The translations under genes and the position numbers were made by a program. A stretch of 29,703 bases of DNA from a virus, in the IMG/VR virus record IMGVR_UViG_3300042539_001312, positions 1 to 29,703 of that record; one strand, written 5' to 3'. Below the pieces are notes generated by a model, which was given only the letters and a program-made list of their open reading frames with translations, made no database searches and had not been told where the DNA came from. Below are positions 20,782 through 27,529 of this stretch, in pieces (the first letter of the stretch is position 1; each line of letters opens with the position of its first letter).

Positions 20782-20868
20782 TGGTGGTGCCGATTGGACT
20801 CGAACCAATGTAGACCGTTAGGTCGGGAAATTTACAGTCTCCTGCAATTGCCACTATGCGACGACACC
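20782..20868 (-). tRNA. tRNA-Tyr(GUA)
   Basis: Class II tRNA. The acceptor GGTGTCG pairs with CGGCACC and ACCA is encoded. Anticodon loop CTGTAAA gives GUA. Confidence 0.95.
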
Positions 20869-20878
20869 ATTAAAATTT

Positions 20879-20955
20879 TGGCGGGGTGCATCGGATTTGC
20901 ACCGACTATCTATAGATTGACAATCTATCGCTTGTGCTTCATAAGCTCCCACCCC
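20879..20955 (-). tRNA. tRNA-Asp(GUC)
   Basis: Anticodon loop TTGTCAA gives GUC, closed by ATAGA/TCTAT. The acceptor GGGGTGG pairs with GCACCCC except the last pair. G73 and CCA are encoded. The T loop is TGCAAAT, with G at position 55. Confidence 0.9.
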
Positions 20956-20965
20956 CATAAATGAA

Positions 20966-21195
20966 TTACCAGTGTGGGGCTCTCACCCACCATACACTAT
21001 TTTTCTCCGTTATGGCCCGAACATATCGTGCACTCTGTTCTTGGAACATTACCCGCTTCTTTTGCCTTGGCTCACGTTTAGCGAATAATGTCCGGCTTAT
21101 CGGGCGTCGTACCTGTCACTTGGTCTTGCAGAAACGACCCACAAGATTGCTGATGTGTATGCTACGACCGCTAAGACTCTGCGTCTTACTGGTAA
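20966..21195. ncRNA. Candidate structured RNA of 230 nt
   Basis: A perfect 8-bp helix TTACCAGT/ACTGGTAA joins the two ends (20966-20973, 21188-21195). Within are GTGGG/CCCAC-type pairing at 20974-20992, a GGAACATTA/TAATGTCC helix (about 21041-21095), AAGAC/GTCTT at 21173-21187 and a CCGG..CGG hairpin near 21090. No credible coding frame fits. It lies inside the tRNA array after tRNA-Asp, where phages often keep ornate RNAs. I do not recognise the class. The strand is unknown, though neighbours are minus. Confidence 0.5.
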
Positions 21196-21204
21196 AGTAA
21201 AAAT

Positions 21205-21813
21205 TTAGCTTGCGTTTACTGGACATCCTTGACCAACGTTTGGTGGTCTTACCTCAATATACTGATCTACATGGTCGCCGTGGGTATTTTTGTCCAAATG
21301 ATACGCAATAAAAAATGGTAATACATCTGCGACAAAATGAAATGGAGAATTTAGTTTGCTTGCTGGAGATTCTTTGTCGGCGGTTCCTGCACCTGGGCCA
21401 CTCGTTAATAAGTTTCCGTCTGCATCATAACAGCACTGCTGTCCTTCTTTTGACCGCAATTCCCACTTTGCACCTGGATGTAAAAACTGCTTTAAAATGG
21501 TGCTTGGTCCAGAAAATTCTTTGCTTGGACTTTTTGGTTCTCCGCCAGACATATCCAACTTGCACGGGCAATCAGGTAAATCGTTCACCCAACCCATATC
21601 TTTTTTTTCTTTATTAAACCAGCGATTGAACCAAGCTTCTACTTTTTCCGTGCCATTTTTTTTAATAATTTCCATCGCTTTATCTATCGCATAGCCAACA
21701 TCATCCGAAAACCTTTCATTCAACAGACTTTCGACGTATAATCTATTACGCTCAAGTTCTTGCTTTGTTTCAAGTAATAGACTGTCGTTATTATAAAAAT
21801 CTTTGTATTTCAT
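21205..21813 (-). CDS. AMOP-like domain protein
   Basis: The 202-residue protein starts at 21813, where ATATTTATA lies five bases upstream; the longer frame enters a tRNA gene. Residues 1-75 are helical, with SLLLE near 11-15 as in capsid-targeting peptides. From residue 80 it follows the AMOP pattern known from animal adhesion proteins: DCPCKLD (82-84), FLHPGAKWEL (112-115), GQQCCYDADGNLLTSGPGAG (124-143), a late ADVLPFFIAYHL and YIEVRPPNVGQGC. The CC after DVLPF in animal AMOP is replaced by IAY. It could be a virion or adhesive protein. No signal peptide is seen. Confidence 0.6.
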   Translation of the reverse strand: MKYKDFYNNDSLLLETKQELERNRLYVESLLNERFSDDVGYAIDKAMEIIKKNGTEKVEAWFNRWFNKEKKDMGWVNDLPDCPCKLDMSGGEPKSPSKEFSGPSTILKQFLHPGAKWELRSKEGQQCCYDADGNLLTSGPGAGTADKESPASKLNSPFHFVADVLPFFIAYHLDKNTHGDHVDQYIEVRPPNVGQGCPVNAS

Positions 21814-21818
21814 ACTAC

Positions 21819-21827
21819 TATAAATAT
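21819..21827 (-). promoter_or_regulatory. ATATTTATA start-proximal motif
   Basis: Exact motif five bases before the ATG of the AMOP-like gene, between it and tRNA-Trp. Confidence 0.45.
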
Positions 21828-21846
21828 AATAAAATTCGACAAAAAA

Positions 21847-21920
21847 TGGCACGGACGGAGAGAATCGCACTCTCGTCATCGGTTTTGGAGACCGAGGCAC
21901 TACTAATATACCACGTCCGT
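21847..21920 (-). tRNA. tRNA-Trp(CCA)
   Basis: The acceptor ACGGACG pairs with CGTCCGT, with G73 and encoded CCA. Anticodon loop CTCCAAA gives CCA. The T loop is TGCGATT with G55. Confidence 0.94.
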
Positions 21921-21926
21921 ATTAAA

Positions 21927-22001
21927 TGGTGGATCATCACGGTACTGCCCCGTGTTCTCAAGGTTAAGAGCCTAGAGCATCACTTCTTATGCTTATGATC
22001 C
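21927..22001 (-). tRNA. tRNA-Lys(CUU)
   Basis: The acceptor GGATCAT pairs perfectly with ATGATCC and ACCA is encoded. Anticodon loop CTCTTAA gives CUU. The T loop GGCAGTA is atypical. Confidence 0.9.
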
Positions 22002-22007
22002 ATAAAA

Positions 22008-22083
22008 TGGTGGGAATGGACGGGTATGCTCCGTCTCACACAGATTCACAATCTGTTATGCTTCTGATTACATCACAATCCCC
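22008..22083 (-). tRNA. tRNA-His(GUG)
   Basis: Anticodon loop TTGTGAA gives GUG. The acceptor GGGATTG pairs with CATTCCC apart from one T-T, and an extra 5' G (G-1) precedes it. The discriminator is A, not the C usual in bacteria. The T loop is AGCATAC. Confidence 0.9.
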
Positions 22084-22088
22084 GTAAA

Positions 22089-22164
22089 TGGCTGTCCCAG
22101 CACGGTTCGAACGTGCGACCTTGAAATTAACAATTTCTTGCTCTGCCAACTGAGCTATGGGACA
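22089..22164 (-). tRNA. tRNA-Asn(GUU)
   Basis: The acceptor TGTCCCA pairs with TGGGACA, with G73 and encoded CCA. Anticodon loop TTGTTAA gives GUU. Confidence 0.95.
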
Positions 22165-22199
22165 ATAAATTGTAAAAAGTGTTTGGTCAAGAAACTTAC

Positions 22200-22334
22200 T
22201 CATTTAAGATACTTTTTGGCCAATGGGGTCAATTCCATTCCAGCATCTTGAAGTTGTTTGACTGCTTCTTTTCTGGTTCTTATCTTGTTTTTTAATCTAC
22301 CTTCTAGCGTTGGCAATTTGATTTTATTTTTCAT
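22200..22334 (-). CDS. Small basic helical protein (44 aa)
   Basis: The frame from the ATG at 22334 gives MKNKIKLPTLEGRLKNKIRT then RKEAVKQLQDAGMELTPLAKKYLK. The start is set two bases past the tRNA-Cys CCA, because the longer frame is inside that tRNA. It is strongly basic and helical, with a possible DNA- or RNA-binding role. The short ORF is flanked by tRNAs on the same strand. Function is unknown. Confidence 0.5.
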   Translation of the reverse strand: MKNKIKLPTLEGRLKNKIRTRKEAVKQLQDAGMELTPLAKKYLK

Positions 22335-22336
22335 AT

Positions 22337-22414
22337 TGGAGTATGTGACTGGACTTGCACCAGCATAAATGTCTTTTGCAGAGACCGCCCTATCTATTTC
22401 GGGCACACACATAC
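22337..22414 (-). tRNA. tRNA-Cys(GCA)
   Basis: The acceptor GTATGTG pairs perfectly with CACATAC, with U73 (a Cys identity base) and encoded CCA. Anticodon loop CTGCAAA gives GCA. The T loop TGCAAGT has G55. Confidence 0.93.
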
Positions 22415-22421
22415 ATAAATT

Positions 22422-22497
22422 TGGTGCGGTAGACAGGGCTCGAACCTGCGACATCAAGCTTGGAAGGATTGCGCTCTACCAACTGAGCTACTACCGC
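22422..22497 (-). tRNA. tRNA-Gly(UCC)
   Basis: The acceptor GCGGTAG pairs perfectly with CTACCGC and ACCA is encoded. Anticodon loop CTTCCAA gives UCC. One mismatch lies in the anticodon stem. Confidence 0.94.
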
Positions 22498-22504
22498 AAA
22501 AATT

Positions 22505-23167
22505 TTAGTATCTGTTTTTTATACGTTTGGTTGATCTACGCGGCTTTTTCTTTGCCACACAGTCCCCCTTACACCTGAATAATGCCACACCCAGTATAAT
22601 TGTCAAGGCAGCAGTGAAATATACTACTTTTTCATATGCTACTAATTCATCCAACGCAATTTTTCTTGAATTTTCCGCCGCATCAAACTTATTATCCAGT
22701 ATCTTGTTTATGATTTCCGTTACGGGATCTATTAGACGATATAACTCTCCATTATACAATTGTGCGTGTATTTCTTTTACATCTCCACGCACACTCAATA
22801 CTTGTATCTTTTTGATATATTCTGTTACTCGCTGTGTGCGTATAAACAACTCTTTGTCGTCTATTGTTTCTTTTCCTTCTACATTTTTCTTGTATGACGT
22901 AAGTAAAGTTTGTTGCTGTTGTAGCGTTTTTGTTAGCGTGTTTCTAAACTGATCTAGTGTTATAAGATCGTGCGATACTTTGACTTGACTATCTACAAGC
23001 GTAAGACCATATGAGTCAAACAACGGACTAAGTGTATTTGTTACAACCTCAAATTCTTTATACGAATGATCAATCTTTGAACGCAGCATTGAACTTGTGT
23101 ATAGCCCCTTTGATACAAAAATGGACACAATAAAAAGCATTACAATAATGGCGTGTTTTGATTTCAT
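22505..23167 (-). CDS. Two-TM membrane protein with periplasmic helical bundle
   Basis: The 220-residue protein has an N-terminal membrane helix (AIIVMLFIVSIFVSKGLY), about 150 residues of long helices (FRNTLTKTLQQQQTLLTSYKKN, RTQRVTEYIKKIQVLS), a second helix (VVYFTAALTIILGVALF) and a short basic tail (KKKPRRSTKRIKNRY). The layout is that of the periplasmic sensor part of a chemoreceptor without its signalling domain. Its ATG overlaps the stop of the holin gene (ATGA), so it may be a lysis partner such as an anti-holin or an envelope anchor. Both are inference. Confidence 0.7.
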   Translation of the reverse strand: MKSKHAIIVMLFIVSIFVSKGLYTSSMLRSKIDHSYKEFEVVTNTLSPLFDSYGLTLVDSQVKVSHDLITLDQFRNTLTKTLQQQQTLLTSYKKNVEGKETIDDKELFIRTQRVTEYIKKIQVLSVRGDVKEIHAQLYNGELYRLIDPVTEIINKILDNKFDAAENSRKIALDELVAYEKVVYFTAALTIILGVALFRCKGDCVAKKKPRRSTKRIKNRY

Positions 23168-23484
23168 TTTTTATTGATAAACTTTGCTGGGTTTTTGGAT
23201 ACTTGCTTTGCTAATCTTGCCAATCCTTGTAATAACTCAGGTGATATTACACCAACAACACCATATATTATTGCTTTGGTTAGGCTGGATATGTCAGTTT
23301 GTTCCAACATAAACCACGCTATTATAGAGCATATAGATGCAGCAAATATCTTTTTGAGTTGTTCTACCCACGGCATTTTACTGTCGTCTGTAAGTAATCT
23401 TGCGACCATTCCTGCCGCACCTACCAGTGCTACAAGCCATCCGCCAGTCAAAAACTCTCTTATCAGGTCTTTATCATCTGCCAT
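23164..23484 (-). CDS. Putative holin (LydA-like)
   Basis: The 106-residue protein has a short charged start, then three likely membrane helices: GGWLVALVGAAGMVARLL (14-31), FAASICSIIAWFML (47-60) and AIIYGVVGVISPELL (71-85), and a basic tail KNPAKFINKK. Size, GAAGMVAR first helix and tail match the LydA-type holins of tailed phages, which form holes in the inner membrane at lysis. No endolysin is visible in the window. The next gene overlaps by four bases. Confidence 0.78.
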   Translation of the reverse strand: MADDKDLIREFLTGGWLVALVGAAGMVARLLTDDSKMPWVEQLKKIFAASICSIIAWFMLEQTDISSLTKAIIYGVVGVISPELLQGLARLAKQVSKNPAKFINKK

Positions 23485-23549
23485 ATATTTGTATATCTAT
23501 AGATATAATATATATGTCAAAAAACTATATAAAATTATTTACAATTAGC

Positions 23550-23860
23550 AAATACGTAATACTACGTATTTCCCATTCCGAACCGCGTGGAGGTTTGTAA
23601 AACTCGGAACACTAAAAGAATATATCTCAACGGGATTGATTACCCATCTTATTAATATATTCTTTCATTTATAAGAACAATATATTCACTTCGTGCTCAC
23701 AACAAGTTATCTCTGTCACTATCCTAACCTAAACTTGTTGATTTGCTTCCCACAAAACGGTCCTCTCTATTATGAGTCCGGTGGCTATTTTAACGCTTAA
23801 ATAGGTGCGTTTTTACCTCTATCCCTAACAAAATTGATTTTTCTAAAGAACAACTAACAC
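23550..23860. ncRNA. Candidate structured RNA, multi-hairpin region
   Basis: The gene-free stretch 23485-23971 carries strong pairings in a row: AAATACGTA/TACGTATTT (23550-23571), TTCCGA/TCGGAA (23576-23609), AAGAATATAT/ATATATTCTT (23616-23664), CAACAAGTT/AACTTGTTG (23700-23740) and CTATTT/AAATAG near 23785-23805. Four helices of six to ten perfect pairs in about 300 bases is well beyond ordinary spacer. No coding frame or known RNA signature is found. The first palindrome could also be a regulator site. The strand is not settled. Confidence 0.45.
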
Positions 23861-23913
23861 TCTACACACTTTTTATACTTTGTCAAATACTATTTTGATT
23901 TTTCTCCAAATAA

Positions 23914-23943
23914 AAACCCCACCTTTTTTACGGGTGGGGCTTT
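23914..23943 (-). terminator. Rho-independent terminator
   Basis: Stem CCCCACC/GGTGGGG with a 9-base loop. On the minus strand it is followed by TTTTTATTT. It ends the small transcript of the 38-residue frame upstream. Confidence 0.85.
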
Positions 23944-23971
23944 ATAGGTTGGAAAATTTACTTTTCTCCTC

Positions 23972-24088
23972 TTAAGCCACACCCTCCTTTGTATCGCCTT
24001 CAGCGGCTCCAATGGATGGTTGTGCAATGAAGCAGATACCCCAATTGGAGCTTGTATTGCTATACTGTAGATGTGATGTGCTATTCAT
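23972..24088 (-). CDS. 38-residue peptide in its own transcription unit
   Basis: The frame gives MNSTSHLQYSNTSSNWGICF, then IAQPSIGAAEGDTKEGVA and stop. ATATTTATA lies seven bases before the ATG and a terminator 30 bases after the stop, so the unit has its own start and end signals. The product has no signal or membrane helix and no family I know. Alternatively the unit is a small RNA. Confidence 0.45.
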   Translation of the reverse strand: MNSTSHLQYSNTSSNWGICFIAQPSIGAAEGDTKEGVA

Positions 24089-24095
24089 TTCTTAC

Positions 24096-24104
24096 TATAA
24101 ATAT
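24096..24104 (-). promoter_or_regulatory. ATATTTATA start-proximal motif
   Basis: Exact motif seven bases before the ATG of the 38-residue frame. With the terminator at 23914 it frames a 175-base unit. Confidence 0.45.
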
Positions 24105-24130
24105 GACTATGATACGAAAAAAGTGAGAAG

Positions 24131-24346
24131 TCAAACACTTTTTTCATTATTGTATAACCGCCTAAACCTTTCAGTTATCTCATACGGATGATAAAAGAAA
24201 GTTTGGCCGTCATCAAACTTGATAAAGTCAAACTGTATGCCTTTTACTTGTTTCCTTGTACCTGTATATGTTGCCATTTTTCCCGTAGGAATATGAACAA
24301 GTCGTTCATTTTCAGCGAAATGATGTTCTGCGTATGCGTTTTTCAT
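24131..24346 (-). CDS. Small protein coupled to RNA ligase (71 aa)
   Basis: The 71-residue product MKNAYAEHHFAENERLVHIP continues with TGKMATYTGTRKQVKGIQFDFIKFDDGQTFFYHPYEITERFRRLY. It looks like a small beta-barrel (KOW/SH3-like pattern of short strands with a closing helix), which would suit nucleic-acid binding. Its ATG overlaps the ligase stop (TCAT, ATGA on the coding strand), so it is made with the ligase. Function is unknown. Confidence 0.7.
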   Translation of the reverse strand: MKNAYAEHHFAENERLVHIPTGKMATYTGTRKQVKGIQFDFIKFDDGQTFFYHPYEITERFRRLYNNEKSV

Positions 24347-25365
24347 TCTTTGTATTTCTCCAAGAAGCGGTTTGATATTGTCTTGAAACTCAAGCGACCT
24401 TTTAGCACATCGCTGTATGTCTCAACGCTTGGACGCCAAACAATACCTTCGGCTGGTGTACCGTTAGAATAGTTCAGTTCATTGGCAATGCTCAAAAAAT
24501 AATCAACACTCTTGGGCACAACATCATTACCAAGTTGAATAATATGTACAGTATCTACAATCTTGATGTTATGTTTCTTACCAAAGCCAATCAAATCTTC
24601 TCTGTTGAGATATTTGCCACTATCAATGTCATATAGATTGAAAAGATATAATTCAATCTCTTTGAACCCAAGACGATTTGCTTGTATGCCCGGTCCAACC
24701 ATTTCACCTTGAATACACAGGTTGCGATGTTCACTGCGAAGAATCTCTTCAAGTTTGAGTTTGCGAGCCATCTTCCAATGAGCATTATCTTCTGTTTCTT
24801 TCAGGTTGAGATTGCGAGAGCATACACCAAACTCATCATCGCGACGATATGCCGTAAAACTTGTGCCGTCCATCTTTAGTGTGCCAATGAGCACCAATCC
24901 TTTATTGCTTGCTTCAACAAGCACATTTGGTTCAGATTGCAGACGAACTTCATCTGTCTTATGTAAGAAAGATGGAAAGTTTCCTTTGACCATTCCGCTC
25001 AAATGAGCAGGTACAACAGGTTCATATTTTTCAACACCAACAAGCGATGTAACATCCTGACCAACTTCATATTCACCTTGGGGTAGAATAGAAAGCGGCA
25101 ATGCCAATCCTTGCGAAAGTTGGCCGCGAAGACGAATAGTTTTTACACGCAGTTTCTTATCTGCTTCCTTACGAAGATGATCATTCCAACTTGCGATAGG
25201 AAGTACAGAGTCAATCTCAAAATATACACACTTGTCATTTGGTTGAAACTCATTCTTTTTTACAACACATTCCCACCCAAGAACTTTAGCACAAAGAATA
25301 GCATCTGCTCCATTTATAGGGTTCAGTTCTTTGATAAGTTGAATAGATGCCAGTTTTCGGTCCAT
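24343..25365 (-). CDS. RNA ligase, DRB0094/Rnl5 type
   Basis: The 340-residue ligase has an N-terminal OB-like domain (MDRKLASIQLIKEL, VYFEIDSVLP) as in Deinococcus Rnl, then a nucleotidyltransferase core: motif I GTLKMDGTSF with AMP-accepting Lys164, Ia VCSRNLNLKE, III CIQGEMVGPGI, IV AEGIVWRP and V LSFKTISNRF. It should seal 5'-phosphate to 3'-hydroxyl ends, probably in nicked RNA. A GTG six codons upstream is an alternative start, but ATG at 25365 fits homologues. It is the joining step of the repair set found in this window. Confidence 0.92.
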   Translation of the reverse strand: MDRKLASIQLIKELNPINGADAILCAKVLGWECVVKKNEFQPNDKCVYFEIDSVLPIASWNDHLRKEADKKLRVKTIRLRGQLSQGLALPLSILPQGEYEVGQDVTSLVGVEKYEPVVPAHLSGMVKGNFPSFLHKTDEVRLQSEPNVLVEASNKGLVLIGTLKMDGTSFTAYRRDDEFGVCSRNLNLKETEDNAHWKMARKLKLEEILRSEHRNLCIQGEMVGPGIQANRLGFKEIELYLFNLYDIDSGKYLNREDLIGFGKKHNIKIVDTVHIIQLGNDVVPKSVDYFLSIANELNYSNGTPAEGIVWRPSVETYSDVLKGRLSFKTISNRFLEKYKE

Positions 25366-25446
25366 AATGCTATTACCATACACTATAATAACCTTTTGTC
25401 AATATGTTTTTAGCCCTTGATATATATTTATTATAATCAAGCATAT

Positions 25447-27024
25447 ATGATTTCACTACTTTCTCTATTACAAGAAGCACTTAGCGGCAAAGGATTTTAT
25501 GACCAGCTTGTAAGTCCTTCGTTCAGAACACAGGATACATTCCCAGTAAAGATAGACTTTATTGTTGATAATAAGAAAGTAGAAGTAAGTATTCCTGTAA
25601 AGATTACCATGAATAATCTAAAGCGAGAAGTTGACCAATACTTGCGTGCGCCTGGTGAAATGAAAACCAAGCTTGATACATATGCCTACTGGTATGACAA
25701 CTTCAATAAGCTTGTGTTTCAAAGTATGGGAGAAAGTGATGGTTGTTTGTTCTTGGCGGCTTGCGGTTATTGTTCTGCCAACACCGCACTTGACCAAAAC
25801 ATTCTTGAAGCCGCTAAACTATACACCGCAGTAAAAAAAGATTTTGGTAGTGAAGAAGGTAAGCAGGCACTTTCAGATATTGCCGCTAATGTAAAGAGTA
25901 ATCTAAAAGATAAAGATCTGGCGTTCTTGGCAAAATATCCAAACAGTGCATATGCCAATCTACTTCTTCCAAAGAAAGACTATACTGGAAAGAAGATTGA
26001 AAAGGGGCCAAAGAAAGGTCAAGATGACATCTTTAGTGAAGTTACCGTGTCAAACGCCAAGATTCCAAACTTCAATACATATGTAAAGTATTACCTTCAG
26101 CATAATGGAAATGTATCAAAAGAAGAACTATACAAAGATCTTGAATCTGGTGTATTTACCATCAGCGGTACAAAAATCAACTCGTTCCTTATCAATCTTA
26201 TATTTCCTGGCAAAAAATGGGCAGGCAAGATTGACCCTGCGACCATTGACCGCTGGATGATACGTGTATTCTTTGATGAACCATTGAAGAACATGGTTGA
26301 AAATGACATCACAGATTGGATTGCTCATATCCCAGACGATGAAGATGAAGAAGAAAAGGTCGATGAAGCAAAGCCAAAGAAACCAAAAAAGCCAAAGCTT
26401 TCGCCGGAAGAAGAAATGCTTGCCAAGAAAAAGAAATCATTGGAAAAAAAGAAAAATGCCATCGTAAACAAAATAGTAATGAAGCTGTTTGGCGATGATT
26501 ATATACGTCAGAACCTGGTAAAGATACTACACGAAGAAGCACAAAAGATTGGTCTTACATCATATCAACTACAGGCACTTGCTTGGGTAAATATACGTGA
26601 AAGATATGATGAACCTGCTGCCAAGTTCGCCAAGTTTGAAGATGTTATGGAATATGCCAGAGATGCTGCCAGCACAGTTATGGCAATAGATCCAAACATC
26701 AACTCGGTGATGAACACGATCAAGATACTTTCATCTGGACCAAGATTCAAGTTCACCAATCCACAACAGGTTGTTGATACAATAGAAAACGCAGAAAGAT
26801 ATGAAAAGGTATATTTTCTGCCACCAAAAATCGCCAAAGCAAAGAAAGACAAGGGCTCTACGATTGATTATACCAAAATCAAAGTTGGTATGGTAAGCGA
26901 CAATAAGGCGGATATATACAATCTGAAAATATCCAAAAAGAAGCCGATACAATCAATAGATGGAGCAAACAGAGCAGAAACACTCAAGAAAGTTCTTGAT
27001 TGGATTTTAAACTATAAAACATAA
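25447..27024 (+). CDS. Large phage protein, possible DUF7178-like
   Basis: The 525-residue protein starts MISLLSLLQEALSGKGFYDQ, with LQE followed by A as in a capsid-targeting peptide. Notable parts are TKINSFLINLIFPGKKWAGK with IDPATIDRWMIRVFF near residues 250-285, a Lys/Glu-rich linker (KPKKPKKPKLSPEEEMLAKKKK), and IGLTSYQLQALAWVNIRER near 380. Proteins with xINSF...TIDRWM and a later TxxQLQAxxW helix occur widely in T4-like phages as an uncharacterised family I recall as DUF7178; this is from memory. A packaged virion protein is possible. ATATATTTATTA lies about 15 bases before the ATG. Confidence 0.75.
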   Translation: MISLLSLLQEALSGKGFYDQLVSPSFRTQDTFPVKIDFIVDNKKVEVSIPVKITMNNLKREVDQYLRAPGEMKTKLDTYAYWYDNFNKLVFQSMGESDGCLFLAACGYCSANTALDQNILEAAKLYTAVKKDFGSEEGKQALSDIAANVKSNLKDKDLAFLAKYPNSAYANLLLPKKDYTGKKIEKGPKKGQDDIFSEVTVSNAKIPNFNTYVKYYLQHNGNVSKEELYKDLESGVFTISGTKINSFLINLIFPGKKWAGKIDPATIDRWMIRVFFDEPLKNMVENDITDWIAHIPDDEDEEEKVDEAKPKKPKKPKLSPEEEMLAKKKKSLEKKKNAIVNKIVMKLFGDDYIRQNLVKILHEEAQKIGLTSYQLQALAWVNIRERYDEPAAKFAKFEDVMEYARDAASTVMAIDPNINSVMNTIKILSSGPRFKFTNPQQVVDTIENAERYEKVYFLPPKIAKAKKDKGSTIDYTKIKVGMVSDNKADIYNLKISKKKPIQSIDGANRAETLKKVLDWILNYKT

Positions 27025-27032
27025 CCAAACAT

Positions 27033-27479
27033 ATGCCAGCACCAATCATACCAGGACCAAACAATCAACTGATTACAGGATCTTTACCCACTCAGTATGG
27101 ATTTACTTCAAACTATGTACAATCGGATACAGGAAGTGTAACAATAGCAAGTGGTTCAACTACTCCTGCGTCCGTTGTTAATGTTTCAATAACTACCACG
27201 GGAAATCCCGTATTTATTTCTTGTACCGGAGATGCAAACCCATCAACGGGTGGAGGGTGGTGTGTATTTCAACTATATAGAGACAGCACCGCAATTGGAA
27301 AGAAAATTCAAGCAGAAAGTTCCGATAGCAACGAGAATGTTCCATATGGAATTACATGTATTGATAATCTGCCCGCCGGTACATATACATATTCTCTCAA
27401 AGTTACATCAATTGCTGGTAGTAATTTTACATTCGGTGAGCCAGATGGCCCCAACTTAACAGTGTTTGAAATAAGATGA
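27033..27479 (+). CDS. Virion fibre-like beta-sandwich protein
   Basis: The 148-residue, all-beta protein opens MPAPIIPGPNNQLITGSLPT and ends with YSLKVTSIAGSNFTFGEP then LTVFEIR. The pattern of short strands, GTYTYSLKV and a final TVFEIR resembles jelly-roll tips of tail fibres. It has no signal peptide and follows the large protein gene by eight bases on the plus strand, so the two are co-transcribed. A terminator follows. Role in host binding is likely but unproven. Confidence 0.65.
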   Translation: MPAPIIPGPNNQLITGSLPTQYGFTSNYVQSDTGSVTIASGSTTPASVVNVSITTTGNPVFISCTGDANPSTGGGWCVFQLYRDSTAIGKKIQAESSDSNENVPYGITCIDNLPAGTYTYSLKVTSIAGSNFTFGEPDGPNLTVFEIR

Positions 27480-27486
27480 TACAAAA

Positions 27487-27509
27487 AAGCCCGCCAAATA
27501 GGCGGGCTT
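27487..27509 (+). terminator. Bidirectional terminator
   Basis: Stem AAGCCCGCC/GGCGGGCTT with an AAATA loop, A tract before and T-rich sequence after. It lies between converging genes ending at 27479 and 27530. Confidence 0.92.
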
Positions 27510-27529
27510 CTTGTTTATACATTATCGTA

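Noticed and set aside
20966-21195. RNase P RNA, from CCGGCTTATCGGGC near 21090
   Set aside because: One short match only; the partner block is missing.
20961-21200. 79-residue Arg/Leu-rich frame
   Set aside because: The same bases form end-to-end RNA pairing and the composition is unlike local proteins.
23550-23571. Terminator from the 9-bp palindrome
   Set aside because: No T tract follows on either strand.
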